From Macrosoma leucophasiata (Eukaryota > Arthropoda > Insecta > Lepidoptera > Hedylidae), in the NCBI GenBank assembly GCA_036365455.1, contig JAWQUS010000030.1, positions 2,046,001-2,110,000 of the forward strand: a stretch of 64,000 nt of DNA, written 5' to 3'. Below, piece by piece: positions 20,789-31,560 of this stretch. The notes beneath the pieces were generated by a model. It was not told the DNA's origin, did no database searches, and was given only the letters and a program-made list of their open reading frames with translations. Positions within the stretch are counted from its first letter, which is position 1; each line of letters starts with the position of its first letter. Made by a program: the position numbers and the translations under genes.

Positions 20789-21952
20789 ACTGTTATTTCA
20801 GTCTCCAAGGTGTTTGACGGTCTACTCAAAACACAGTTAAATAAATATGTGAAATAAATAATTCATGACAATCAATTTGGATTTCGTCCGCGGCTTTCGA
20901 CTGAAAGTGCTATACTGTGTTTGAAGCACACCGTCAAATACTACACGGATCGTAAGACGCCCGTTTATGCCTGCTTTCTTGACCTGTCCAAGGCTTTTGA
21001 TCTTGTTGCGTATGACCTGCTCTGGAATAAGCTCCGAGGTATTAATCTGCCTCAAGAGCTTATCAACGTTTTTCAATATTGGTATGGTCACCAACCCAAC
21101 AGTGTCAGATGGGCGGGGACAATGTCGAGTCCTTATCAGCTCGAGTGTGGTGTAAGACAGGGCGGATTGAGTTCTTCGACCCTGTTTAACCTATATATAA
21201 ACGGCTTGATTGAGGCGTTGAGCAATTGCCGTGTCGGATGCCATATTGACGACGTTTGTGTCAATAATCTTAGCTATGCAGATGACATGGTGCTGCTGAG
21301 CGCGTCAATCTGCGGCCTGAGAAAATTGATGAAGGTATGCGAGGAAAACGCATCTGGTCACGGATTAATATGCAATGCCAGTAAAAGTAAATTTATGGTA
21401 TTTGAGACCACCAGCGCAAAGTGTCCTTCAGTCATAACAAAGGTTACACTTAATAGTGTTCCACTCAAGAGGGTTGAACAATTCAAATATTTGGGACACA
21501 TTTTTGTTGCTGATCTTAATGACCACGCCGATATGGAGCGGGAACGGAGAGCGTTGTCAATCAGAGCGAACATGATAGCCCGCAGGTTCGCTAGATGCTC
21601 ATCTGATGTTAAAGTCACGCTCTTTAGAGCATACTGTACTTCATTATATTCGTGCAGCCTGTGGGCTAATTACACTAAAAGGTGCTACAGCGCTCTCCGC
21701 GTCCAATTTAATAATGCATTTAGGGCTGTGATGGGGCTGTCCTGCTTCTGCAGTGCCTCGAGTATGTTTGCAGAGGCAGCTGTGGACTGCTTCTATACAA
21801 TCATGCGCAAGAGAGCTGCATCTTTGGTACGCAGAGTGCGGGCCAGCTCCAACACCGTTCTGGCGATGATTGCAACAAGGCTAGATTGTTATTCCATCCA
21901 GCATTGTTGCAATAGGCATGTGGCGGTGCCAATACCACGGAGAAAATTGTAA
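20789..21952 (+). pseudogene. LINE reverse transcriptase, one internal stop
   Basis: This is the longest coding stretch in the window, about 387 codons in one frame interrupted only by TAA at 20855. Motifs in order: VISVSKVFDGLL and DNQFGFRP upstream of the palm; FLDLSKAFDLV (motif A); GVRQGGLSSSTLFNLYINGL (motif B); LSYADDMVLLS (motif C, catalytic YADD); GLICNASKSKFMVF (motif D); FKYLGHIF (motif E); then a C-terminal domain ending PIPRRKL. The endonuclease and 5' part are missing. After the internal stop, the frame stays open for 1095 bp, so the copy is fairly young. It belongs to the APE-type non-LTR group; the exact clade is not determined. Confidence 0.9.
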
Positions 21953-22190
21953 ATAAGGACAACCATTGACTGAGCTATGCTTTATTAAATATTAAATTTT
22001 TATTACTTAATTTATTATTGACCATATTTTTATATTAAATTATTTTTAATGACGAATAGTTTAATTATTATTATTGTTATTTTAATATTTAATTTAGCAT
22101 GCATCAAATGATTTTAAAAACTGTATGTGAATGTGTAATTATTGTGGGTTAATTTGCCTGAATAAAAAGATTTTATTATATTATATTATA
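21953..22190 (+). repeat. 3' UTR of the 20789 LINE
   Basis: AT-rich sequence downstream of the stop, ending in AATAAAAAGATTTTATTATA and a TTATA-type repeat. This probably marks the LINE 3' end. Confidence 0.6.
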
Positions 22191-22432
22191 GAAGAAAAAG
22201 AAAAATCTGTTCTTTATAGCTATGAGTATCGTCAGTGACGTCATTTACTAACACGTACGATAACCAATGTCGAAACGAACGATAATTTTGAATCATAAAA
22301 GTTTAACTAAATGTATGAGACTTAAGAGCATGTAGGACAGTGTGGTTTTTCTAGCTTGCGCGTCCTTCTTTTTTGTATTTTTATATTTTACGACAATATT
22401 TAGGTACAGTGCTACAATATCGTGCAAAAATA

Positions 22433-22623
22433 TCGCACATCGAGCCTAGGAGATTTCGGCTTATTTCTGGTCTGTAGAGCGTTACCTCTTTCGCATCGTA
22501 CCTATTTCACGTTGATCGACCATTTGATCAAATTTTGACTTATACCAGACTGTCAGTGTAACAGAGATAACGCTCTACGAAGTCGAAACCAGTCGATCGT
22601 CTCTTTCGCAGGCTCGATGTGCA
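22433..22623. mobile_element. MITE with GCACATCGAGCC ends
   Basis: GCACATCGAGCCT (22435-22447) is inverted as AGGCTCGATGTGC (22610-22622). An inner TAGAGCGTTA/TAACGCTCTA pair is also present. A second copy lies at 36926-37448 and a partial one at 45440-45560. Confidence 0.75.
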
Positions 22624-22726
22624 ATTCTCTCTCTTGGTGATTACTGTAAGTATTTGATAATTATGATAATAGAACATAGGTACATTGTGTACAGAGGCTC
22701 ATCAATTTTTTTTGGTTTATAACAAA

Positions 22727-22990
22727 CTAGCGGTTCGCCCTGGCTTCGCACGGATGCAATTAATGTACCATAGCCTATATCACTAAGTGAAAATGCAGCT
22801 TTCCAATACTAAAATAATTTTAGTAATCGGTCCAGTATTTTTTGCCTGTAAGCGTTACAAAAAAACAAACGTTTTCTTTTATATACCTCTTTACAAAACT
22901 TAAATATGGAACATCTGACGTAGTGAACAAATAAAGGCTCAACGTTATGTTCACATACATAACAATAAATAAAATTATATATAATCTACG
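22727..22990 (-). mobile_element. Helitron fragment
   Basis: The minus-strand 3' end CCAGGGCGAACCGCTAG|T at 22727 is Helitron-like. The 5' TC border is not certain and is placed near 22990 only by similarity of body sequence. Confidence 0.5.
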
Positions 22991-23371
22991 TGTCATGAAA
23001 TTAAACTTTACCATCTGCGTAGCACGTCAATTGACAAAAGGCAATTATTAAGATGAGGTGGACCATAATTTAGCGACACATTTTGCCGGCATCTAAAATA
23101 AACCACCGAGCGGATACCGTGCAATGCATATTAATTCAAGTAAGGCTGAGGACACATTGGGTTGAAATATGAAATAATAAAAGTTACTTATACAGTCTAT
23201 TCATATATTTCAAATAATTAGGCTCCTGGTGTCATATTGTGTATGTAGTAACAAGTAACACTTTTATAGGATACCCTCATATGATTAAATATTATTATGA
23301 AGTGATATAAAATGCTTGACACTAATGAAATAAAGCAGTCTAAATCAGAACACCGTTGTATTATTATACTT
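22991..23371. other. AT-rich sequence, nothing recognised
   Basis: No feature seen. Confidence 0.3.
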
Positions 23372-23404
23372 TACACCTGGAGAGCACCTTGCTCTCCAGG
23401 TGTA
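23372..23404. repeat. Perfect 15-bp hairpin
   Basis: TACACCTGGAGAGCA and TGCTCTCCAGGTGTA are exact inverse complements around a 3-nt loop. There is no T-run after it, so no terminator is claimed. Confidence 0.7.
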
Positions 23405-23589
23405 TAAGTATATGAGATACATAGTCACTTTTTAACCTAAAATGGATAACCACTAATAATAATCAAAAACACAAAATAATTTAAAAAGGAACGAAATAAT
23501 TATAATATTGAACGAAATAATTATTTACAATCTATATTATAATCCATATATCTCTATAAATCTGTATGAATACACGGCAAATATACCCG

Positions 23590-23702
23590 AAAATTCTTTA
23601 TTTTACATTTTTTTCTATCTGTCTGTCTGTTTGTGATTAACTAAAAAACTACTGCATGGATTTTCATGCGGTTTTCACCAATATATAAAGTTCATGAGAA
23701 AG
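23590..23702 (+). repeat. Helitron-like body fragment
   Basis: CTGTCTGTCTGTTTGTGATT and ATGGATTTTCATGCGGTTTTC match a common small-Helitron body. Ends are missing. A minus-strand LINE tail (CAGAATCAGATATCAGAAAT) adjoins at 23707. Confidence 0.4.
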
Positions 23703-23867
23703 GTTTCAGAATCAGATATCAGAAATTTATTTACTCATAATATATTTACGAGTAAATAAATTTGTTAAAATAATGTTGTGTAAATTGATCAGAATATAAC
23801 GATAAAAACATAAAAAAGAATATCATAATATAAAAATATCATAATAATATAATACATCACTATTGAC

Positions 23868-23960
23868 CGGAACACCACCATTTAGCGGCAAGTAGATTAG
23901 GATTTTTAATGTACTTATATCAACGCCCACGAGCTCTATCACTGGAGCTCTACCACCTTA
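23868..23960 (-). repeat. A-repeat head fragment
   Basis: From CCGGAACACCACCATTTAGC to GGAGCTCTACCACC. Confidence 0.65.
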
Positions 23961-23962
23961 AA

Positions 23963-24656
23963 AATTGATTTTAACATTAAAACTAAATAAGCAGGAAATA
24001 TAATTTTCATTTATTACGCGGAAACATTCTGACCCCGCCTTAACATTCGTTCGGATTAGCTAATTTTATTTAAATTTTAATGTGACCCAATTGTTGAGTC
24101 TAATGGGGATACAAATTGAATTTATTTTTATGAATGTTTTTCAGTATCTTCCGTCTCGTTCTCGCTCGGTTGTACTTTATTTACCATAGTGTTACAGGGC
24201 TCGGGCTTGCAACTCATAAATACACCAGTTGGTCGACCCCCTTTTACGTCGACCATTTTCTTTGTGCTGTTTATTCACGCGTGCATAATACAAGGTGTTT
24301 TTGTGAGCCCAGAAAACTAAAGGAAACAGTTGAGCCTGTGAAATTGAACGAGTTCTCTCTAGGGGAAATGGTTGGAGAGGAAAATACGCATGGAGTTTCC
24401 ATACAAATCAGTTGATCAATTTAGGACTGAAACCATAATAATATTTTGTCACTCCGCTTCTGAAGTTCGAAGTGATTTCGCGATTAGTGATTTCGCGATG
24501 TGGCGTCGCATAGCGAAATTAGTTATGTTTTTTTTTCAAAAAAATGTCGCCAATTTTACAATGTGGCGACATTTGAAATTCCGTATTTTGATGAGAACTA
24601 AAATATACAAGTAAGGGGTAGCCAAACAAATGCAGATGCATTTCTATCGTTTTTTG
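23963..24656. other. Unassigned sequence
   Basis: A 93-codon frame (24134-24412) is open but has no recognised motif. GATTAGTGATTTCGCGATGT contains a short tandem GATTTCGCGAT repeat at 24475-24499. Confidence 0.3.
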
Positions 24657-24974
24657 TCGTAAAGTGGGAAACAAGCTTACAGTTAACATTGATGGTAAGT
24701 AGCACTAACACTAAAGCCTATGAACATCTATATGAAACCAGAGATCTTAATGTAGATGTCGATGTCGATTTAACGTGTTGCCACTCCTGAGGCCTAAGGT
24801 GGTATACCTCTGTGCCGGCAATTACAGGGCCGTAAATTGACCGGTACACCGGTACACCACCTGACCGGAATCCGATAGCGCTACACTACCATTTGGCGGC
24901 AGATAGATTCGGTATTGCAGTAGTGCCTACGCCCTTAAATCCATAGACTGGAACTCTACCACCAGTAAAACAGT
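24657..24974 (-). repeat. A-repeat, near full length
   Basis: From GTGGGAAACAAGCTTACAG to ACTCTACCACCAGTAAAA. It has a small extra duplication of ACCGGTACACC near 24840. Confidence 0.8.
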
Positions 24975-25037
24975 AACAGTACCTACTTAGCAGACATATA
25001 TATTATATTTTTAATCAAAATTAGTAACAAACGAGAT

Positions 25038-25325
25038 ACTTTTTTTATGTAATGGAACTGGCAAACAAGCATGCAGTTCACATTGATGTTAAGTGATGAC
25101 TGCAGCCTATTGACACCCACACCAAGACCAAGGTCAAAATGCAGATGCGTCACCATTCCTAAGGTCTAAAGTGTTATGCCTCTGAGCCGGAAAATACAGG
25201 ACCGTTCATTACCACCTGACCGGAACACGATAGTGCTGAAACACTACCATTTAGCAGCAAGTAAATTAATTAATGCGGTGGTGCCTACGCCCGCGACCTC
25301 CTTCACTGGAGCTCTACCAACAGTG
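25038..25325 (-). repeat. A-repeat, full length
   Basis: Poly(T) at 25039 through GGAGCTCTACCAACAGT. It lies 60 bp from the previous copy in the same orientation. Confidence 0.85.
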
Positions 25326-26065
25326 TGTCAACATCTACGATAGTGTTAACATTAAAGGCCAATAAGAAACCAAAAAATATATTCTAGACCAACATGAAAT
25401 GGAGACTTCTATATTCCATTACAGCTTGCATGTTCTAACTTAGTTACTTGAGCATCAAATATACAAACTGCGAGCCTTCCTTAGTTAGCTGCCGTTAATT
25501 GGGGGACCGGAAATTGTGTTTGCGTGCTGGTAGCGTGCTCTTTGATCATTTTTTTCAAATTTGCATTATAAATGTAATTAATAAAAGGGAATAATTTGAT
25601 GTTTTTTATTACAGAACAAATATTTACTGGAATTTATAAATTAGAGATAGAGATAAAGGAGTTTTTTTGATTAAAAATTATTTCATAAAACCTACTAACT
25701 GTACACAATTTTCTGTACTAAGTAAGTTATTGTATGTTTTGAAAGATAAACCTGTTTAAAATGTGTAAGTATATTTAGCGGTACACTGGATTGAGCAACT
25801 AAGTTATTCGATACATATCCCAAGTATAAAAACACAACTGTTACCAATAAAATATTTGTAGAAGAGCTAAATTCGTAGTAGTTTTTAGTAAAAAAAAAAT
25901 ATTAAAAAGTAAAAAAAAATTTTTTTTTCAAGTCATTTATAATTTGCTTTGTCGGCACGTGCTTTGGTCTGTGATCGATACAAAGTGCACTTAGTTTATT
26001 ACCGCCTCATGAGTTTGTCTCAGTTGTGTTTGAGATGAACACGAAAAATTAAATTTCCACTTACA
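25326..26065. other. AT-rich sequence
   Basis: Poly(A)/poly(T) stretches at 25890-25930. GTCGGCACGTGCTTTG at 25952 recurs at 29846. Confidence 0.3.
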
Positions 26066-26489
26066 TCATCATCATTTCAGCCAAAAGACGTCCACTGCTG
26101 AACGAAGGCCTCCCCCAAAGAATTCCACAACGAACGGTCCCGGGCCGCCCTCATCCAGCGATTGCCCGCCACCTTCACCAGGTCGTCGGTCCACCTCGTG
26201 GGGAGCCTGCCTACGCTTCGTCTTCCGGTACGCGGTCGCCACTCCAGAACTCTTCTACCCCAACGGCCGTCAGTTCTGCGAGCTATGTGCCCTGCCCACT
26301 GCCACTTGACTTTCACTATTCGGTGGGCTATGTCAGTTACTTTGGTTCTCATGCGGATCTCCTCATTTCTGATTCGATCTCGCAGAGAAACTCAGAGCAT
26401 AGCCTTCCATTGCTCTCTAAGTGACCTTGAGCGTTCTTATGAGGCCCATAGTGAGCATAGGAACTGAAATGTGGTTGCTCATTATAGGT
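26066..26489 (-). mobile_element. RTE2 LINE insertion with 12-bp TSD
   Basis: The minus-strand frame encodes KWQWAGHIARRTDGRWGRRV, then RPRTGRRSVGRLPTRWTDDL and SLGEAFVQQWTSFG with a stop, followed by a (GAT)n tail. TTTCC[A/G]CTTACA at 26054-26065 and 26490-26501 is a target-site duplication with one mismatch. Only the last part of the ORF is present. Confidence 0.85.
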
Positions 26490-26572
26490 TTTCCGCTTAC
26501 AGTTACCATATAAGAGAACCAGATAATAATAACAAGGCCAGGAGCATAATATTTTGTGTTAAAACCGCTTAT

Positions 26573-26682
26573 CTTTTTTATGTAAAGATGATGAACTTAC
26601 TATCATTGTGAAGAGATTCACATTGATAGTAAGTCAATACTGCAGTCTGTAAACACTAAAATTGGAGGTCAATATGCAGATT
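26573..26682 (-). repeat. A-repeat tail half
   Basis: TTTTTTATGTAAAGATGATG to GAGGTCAATATGCAGAT matches the tail half, with an insertion near GAACTTACTATC. Confidence 0.55.
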
Positions 26683-26685
26683 GTA

Positions 26686-26970
26686 ATGGTGGTAGAGCTC
26701 CAGTGACGGAGGTCGCGGGCGTAGGCACCACCCCATTACGTAATATACTTGCCGCTAAATGGTAATGTTCAGCACAATCGTGTACCGGTCAGGTGGTAAT
26801 GTACGGCCCTGTAATTTCCGGCACAGAGGCATAACACCTTAGGCCCCAGGAGTGGTAACGCATCTGCATTTTGACCTTGGTCTTTGTGTGGGTGTCTATA
26901 GGCTGCAGTCATCACTTAACATCAATGTGAACTGCATGCTTGCTTGCAACTTTCATTACATAAAAAAAAA
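26686..26970 (+). repeat. A-repeat, near full length
   Basis: From ATGGTGGTAGAGCTCCAGTG to TTCATTACATAAAAAAAA. It is close to the consensus and directly abuts a minus-strand tail fragment. Confidence 0.85.
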
Positions 26971-27244
26971 GATGTGTTGCCACCTCTGCGACATAATCTA
27001 AGTTGTTTTGTCTGTGGTAGTTACTACGGGACCATACATCCAAATATCTAAATCTTACAACACGTTTTGATATCTTAAAAATATAACCATTATGTTGAGT
27101 TGGAAACTCGTGAACGGGTGCTGTTGGTGGGGACTGGTCTGTTCTGGTTTGCAGGGGCTTCATCACATTTAGTAGATAGCAGTTTATTTGCATCTATGCT
27201 ATGGACGTTGACATTATTTGATTTTTCACGATAATCTATCTGTA

Positions 27245-27597
27245 CTAGATTTAAGCTCTCATTTAAAAGAGCTCTTACTGAGTTTGTTGGGTAGCGGAGT
27301 TCTTCTCAGTAGTGACTGCACTTGGAACTCTGCTAAGTGAATAACATTGATCTTGACGAATAAGTTTTTCTTTTTCTTCATTTTTTATCATTGAAAGAAT
27401 TGAAAAATTTTATGATTATTATGTTTTAACCGAATAGTTTAAATTTTAATTTTTAATTTACTATTAATATATGATTTTGCTTTTACTATATGTAATGGTT
27501 ATTCGCTCTAGGTAGTTTATGATTTATTGACGTTTTGAAAGTATCTGTAAAGATCTATTCGAAATAAAAATATTTTCTATTTCTATTTCTAATCTGG
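27245..27597 (+). repeat. Probable LINE 3'-UTR
   Basis: AAAGAGCTCTTACTGAGTTTG starts a block ending GAAATAAAAATATTTTCTAT and a TTCTAT repeat. This looks like a non-LTR 3' end with a short tandem tail. The coding part is not preserved. Confidence 0.45.
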
Positions 27598-27624
27598 TAT
27601 TAATTTTTAACTATGTGTCGTTAA

Positions 27625-27723
27625 GAAATTAAAGAAAAAACGGAAAGAAAACTTTCTTTCCGTTTTGACTTCGGGCAGGAATCGAACCTGCGACCTCAGG
27701 ATAACCAGTTCAGCCGCTTTACC
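27625..27723 (-). mobile_element. S3 SINE insertion with 15-bp TSD
   Basis: ACTATGTGTCGTTAA is repeated exactly at 27610-27624 and 27724-27738. The 99-bp insert is a short S3: a tRNA-like head with B-box GCAGGTTCGATTCCTGCC plus a perfect 14-bp inverted repeat (AAAACGGAAAGAAA, 27637-27650; 27653-27666) not seen in the other copies. Confidence 0.9.
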
Positions 27724-27827
27724 ACTATGTGTCGTTAAATTATGTCAATTATTGCCTGCGGTTGCAGCAAGACATCGACAGCGTAGTGCGATAGAGTCGC
27801 GAAAATAAACTATATTTCAACACATTG

Positions 27828-27997
27828 CTCTGTAATTTCCGGCACAGAGGCATAACACCTAATGCCTCAGGAGTGGCAGCGCATTTGCATTTTGACCTCT
27901 GGTCATTGTGTGGGTGTCTATAGTCTATATATCATAACATCAATGTCAACTGCACGCTTGTTTGCCACTTTCATTACATAAAAAAAAAAAAAAAAAA
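27828..27997 (+). repeat. A-repeat, 5'-truncated, long poly(A)
   Basis: From CTCTGTAATTTCCGGCACAG to a run of about 18 A at 27980-27997. Confidence 0.85.
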
Positions 27998-28738
27998 ACC
28001 TCTAAGTGCACCGCTATTACATTTTCTCGGACGCGAACTCCATTGCACTACGATTATAAGGTGGACACGACCCCGATGCAGAGAGTGTCGCAGGTGCGTG
28101 ACCTAGGTGTGTGTATCATAAGCGATCTGAACTATCGTGATCATATTACGAACATTTGTAGGACTGCATACAGGAACCTGGGATTTGTATTGAGACAGTC
28201 GCGAGGTTTCACCAACATCAATGCGCTCAAGGTGCTATATGACGCGCTGGTCAGGAGTCATCTGGAACACAGTGCAGCCATATGGTCTCCCTATGAAGCC
28301 AAGTACGTGACCATGTTGGAGCGCATCCAAAACAAATTCACAAGGTACTTGTATAAACAAGCATATGGGGTATATCCGTTTTATCCGTTGATGTATCCAA
28401 CACTATTCGTGCTAGGAATGGTTGGATACAACGAATTAAGGGTACGTCGCGAATTTGCACTAATTGCATACCTGGTCAAGCTACTGCGAGGCGTAACCCA
28501 CAACCCAGGAGTGTTAAGTTACCTTTCCCTCAATGTACCAGACGGTTACCTTAGTCGGCGCAGACGTCCAACCTTGCTGGTGGTGCCGATAGCCAGGACT
28601 TATATGATATCCAAGGCGCCAATAAACAGAGCGATTAAGACCCTGAATCTGGTTCAAGATAGGCTAGATATATTCTCATGCCAGTTGAGTGAGTTCGCAA
28701 AGGTGACATTGTATGTTTTATGTCACAATACTAACTAA
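27998..28738 (+). pseudogene. LINE ORF2 C-terminal fragment
   Basis: Open frame after the RT core. VSQVRDLGVCIISDLNYRDH (a typical RT tail block) is followed by YDALVRSHLEHSAAIWSP, ERIQNKFTRYLYK and a C-terminal end SEFAKVTLYVLCHNTN. The order matches the segment after RT motif E in Jockey/CR1/R1-type elements. The apparent N-terminal lysine run is only the poly(A) of the adjacent A-repeat. 5'-truncated but otherwise open for about 245 codons. Confidence 0.85.
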
Positions 28739-28887
28739 TATCTAGTAATATACACAACATTTGTCCTATTATTAATTAAATAATTAGTAAGTTAAAGACT
28801 GCCATTCTATCGCATTAGGCATTCCCTATAATGATAGCTGTGATGATTATAAATTAATAAATAACAAAAATAATAATAATAATAATA
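28739..28887 (+). repeat. 3' UTR of the 27998 LINE, (AAT)n tail
   Basis: AT-rich, ending in an (AAT)n tract at 28867-28887. Confidence 0.6.
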
Positions 28888-29690
28888 CGGGGGCAGAGCA
28901 GCTTGTGGCGAGCTGTTGGTGAGTAGCGACACCACCCCCTACCATCATCTCGAGTTCCTCCGAGAGAACTGGGCTCCGCCTCGTCCGCCACACAGAGGTA
29001 CGGCCGGACAGAGCATCAGGTCTCTCACCTCTGGCTTGCCTTCATTGGCCGGTCAGAGTGGGGCGCTAGAGGTATGGCATTTGCAGAAATTTAGATAATA
29101 GGCTGTTGTCTAAATTTCTGAAAGAGCCATACACTCGGGGGTGGAAGTGTCTAAAAGCATAATAGCGGGGAAGCCCGCTCCGAGCTCGAGATTACTCGCT
29201 CGTGATGGTGAAATCGGGGCCACACCTCTCGACACCCCCAGCCTCTCTCAACAGTGTTGCCCCCTGTCGACCATCGGGTTGCCTGTTTGGGGGGCCCACC
29301 AAGGAGAGGCGAGTCACCACCTGCCTAAAGTAGGATTCGATAATGTGAGATGTTGAATATAGGCAGGTGCCGGATCTCACTCCATAGGCCCAGCCAGCTA
29401 GTCCCCCCAGTTCACCCACATAGCCCAAAGTTTGGCGAATCACTTATCATTACAATAGTCCCATTATATTCTGCGGGGTCTGTCTGTGCCTGTATTAACT
29501 ATTGATGCAGTCAGAGAGAGGTCCCGCCGAATATAACCCATTACAAAGTAGATCAAAATTCTCGAAAGGGCCTCTACGTGTTGGACCCCCCATGTCCCCG
29601 CGCAAGCCTGACAAAGGTCCGGGGTTCAAATTGGACCCCGTGCTGACGAGAGACATAATAATAATAATACAAAAGACCTGTTAAAACGAT
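28888..29690 (+). repeat. GC-rich block, probable non-LTR 3' end
   Basis: This 800-bp block is much richer in GC than its surroundings and ends in GACATAATAATAATAATA. A short AAT tail suggests a retroposon 3' end. A long imperfect hairpin lies at 29072-29132. There is no recognised protein and the family is unidentified. Confidence 0.45.
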
Positions 29691-29719
29691 AAAAAAAAGC
29701 TTACCGATCTCAGACAAAA

Positions 29720-30190
29720 CAATTTTACCCCAAAGCGTCCAGGTGGTTTTCAAACACAAAGCTTCATCAAGTTCCCGTAATCCTGCCAATATTTACCGTC
29801 GCTCCACTGATTAGAACGGGTCCTGTGCGGAATACTGTTGCTTCGTCGGCACGTGCTTTGATCTTTTATAGATCTATACGTAGCGTAATAAGTAACAATG
29901 CTTTGTGTGGTTTCGTATAGCTACAGTATCGAAATCTAAAACTATCTTCACGACATAGGCAAGTTCTGTTACAAATCCAAAAATATACTTTTCCCTATCA
30001 ATTGTAGACAAATGATTTCTTACTCAAATCGTCCAGACGGTTTTCCTCAAATCGTCCGGACGGTTTTCAATCACGAAGCTCTATCAAGTTCTCGTTATTG
30101 TACCAATATTTTACCGGTGCTTCGTTGATTTGAATGGATCCTGTCTGGAATGTAATTACCGTTGCATCGTAGGCACTTGCTTTGATACGT
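29720..30190 (+). repeat. Two direct copies of a 150-bp repeat
   Basis: 29720-29865 and 30046-30190 share CGTCC-G--GGTTTTCAA, AAGCT-CATCAAGTTC, CCAATATTT, GGATCCTGT-type sequence and GGCAC-TGCTTTGAT. Part of the same block is at 33945-34032. A 23-bp unit (CTCAAATCGTCC[A/G]GACGGTTTTC) is tandem at 30023-30045 and 30046-30068. Confidence 0.6.
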
Positions 30191-30279
30191 TGCGTATTAA
30201 GTGTGTTACCATCTCACCAACTTCCGCGTATCAGTTCTGGATAGTGACTAGTTGTTTGTTGTATTCTTACACAAATGGC

Positions 30280-30870
30280 TCAGGGCTATAGTGTTCGCAG
30301 GTCTACTACGCTGTACTGGGTTTGATCGCTGGTTTATCTAAGCTAATATTATAGAGCCGAAAATTTTGTTTATTTGTTTGAACGCGCTAATCTCAGAAAC
30401 TGCTGGTTCGATTTGAAAAATGCTTTCAGTGTTAGACAGTCCATTTATCTAGGAAGGCTTTAGGCTATATATCATCACGCTAAGACCAATAGAAGCGGAG
30501 CGCCAAAGAAGAATGTTTCAAAATCGGGGTTTTTTTTTGAGAGCCTATTGAGAGCTTCCACTGCTGGCACTGCGTAAACGGTAAAAGTTTCACAAAAATC
30601 ATGTATAACAGGTTTTTTTCCCTTCGAAAGTTCTAAAAAAAAGTCCTAACCAAAAGTGTTTATGATCCAAAATTAACCAAAAAATAGTTGCCCAAAGTCA
30701 CTTTTCAACGCGAACGAAGTCGCGGGCACAACTAGTATGAGATAAAGTTGTATTATCTTTTATCTCTGGTGCTATTGGAATTTTTTAATTTTCTCAAAGT
30801 TTCCCAATTTTACCCTCGGAGTTTGGTAATGTCGCCGTACATGTCAATAGGCTTACCACCTTTTACATGA
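30280..30870 (+). repeat. S2 SINE split by a Helitron
   Basis: A degraded S2 head (GCAGGTCTACTACGCTG, GGGTTTGATCGC) ends at 30336. The S2 body resumes at 30736 with ATCTTTTATCTCTGGTGCTA and ends near CACCTTTTACATGAAA. Confidence 0.65.
30337..30735 (+). mobile_element. Non-autonomous Helitron in S2 SINE
   Basis: It starts A|TCTAAGCTAATATTATAGAG and ends GTCGCGGGCACAACTAG|T. The A and T belong to the interrupted SINE. 399 bp, no Rep-helicase frame. Confidence 0.75.
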
Positions 30871-30953
30871 AACAAAAAAAAATCCCACATCGGCAATGAG
30901 TTATTAAATTAGTTCAAGTCCTGCAAAACCTAGCTAGGGCAAAATGAGGTCTT

Positions 30954-31138
30954 CTTCTTCTTTTTAAAGTGCCACTTCTCCACGAAGGTTGGCGACCATC
31001 ATGGCAATCCTAATTTTTAATGCTGCAGCACGGAATAGAGAACGAGTGCTTAGGTTCAACCATTCTCTCAAATTCTTCAACCAGGATGTTCTTCTTCTAC
31101 CAGGTCTCCTTTTGCCCTGAATTTTGCCTTGCAATATC
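30954..31138 (-). mobile_element. RTE-type LINE 3' end with 13-bp TSD
   Basis: AAAATGAGGTCTT is exactly repeated at 30941-30953 and 31139-31151. The minus-strand frame encodes KRRPGRRRTSWLKNLREWLN and LFRAAALKIRIAMMVANLRG, then a stop and an (AAG)n tail. It is a different subfamily from RTE1 and RTE2. Confidence 0.9.
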
Positions 31139-31159
31139 AAAATGAGGTCTTATGGAAGA

Positions 31160-31245
31160 TGTATTGCTTGGCGAGCGCACTGGATAAACTTATCTCTGTT
31201 ACTTCATAAGAGGTGCTTGTCATCCTAAATTTAATAAATAAAGGA
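31160..31245 (+). repeat. LINE 3'-UTR fragment
   Basis: CATAAGAGGTGCTTGTCATCC and AATTTAATAAATAAAGG parallel the inverse of 6340-6380. Confidence 0.4.
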
Positions 31246-31294
31246 CAAGTTCCACGTTGGGCCCGCACCTTGTACACTATATCAATAGATAGAG

Positions 31295-31560
31295 AAAAAA
31301 CCGGTCAAGTGCGTGTCTTGCCACGAGCAGTGTAGGGTTCCGTAGTTTTTAGGTTTGATTAATGTAATGAAATACAACAAAGAAATATTTTCTATGGAGT
31401 TGTTCCAAAATTTCGAGTAACATATTTGGTTGAATATTCAAAATTTCGAATATTATATTTGGTTGACTATTACTCGCAAACTTGTAAAGCCAACTTAGGT
31501 GTGACACTTTTCCTTTGTTTACTACGAAACCCTAAAAATACGGAGAATCATGGAAAAAAA
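31295..31560 (+). repeat. E-type repeat fragment
   Basis: ACCGGTCAAGTGCGTGTC then AGTGTAGGGTTCCGTAGTTT. The same order occurs at 55448-55700. Confidence 0.6.

Noticed and set aside
28867..28887. AAT microsatellite as an independent feature
   Set aside because: It coincides with the expected 3' tail of the preceding LINE.
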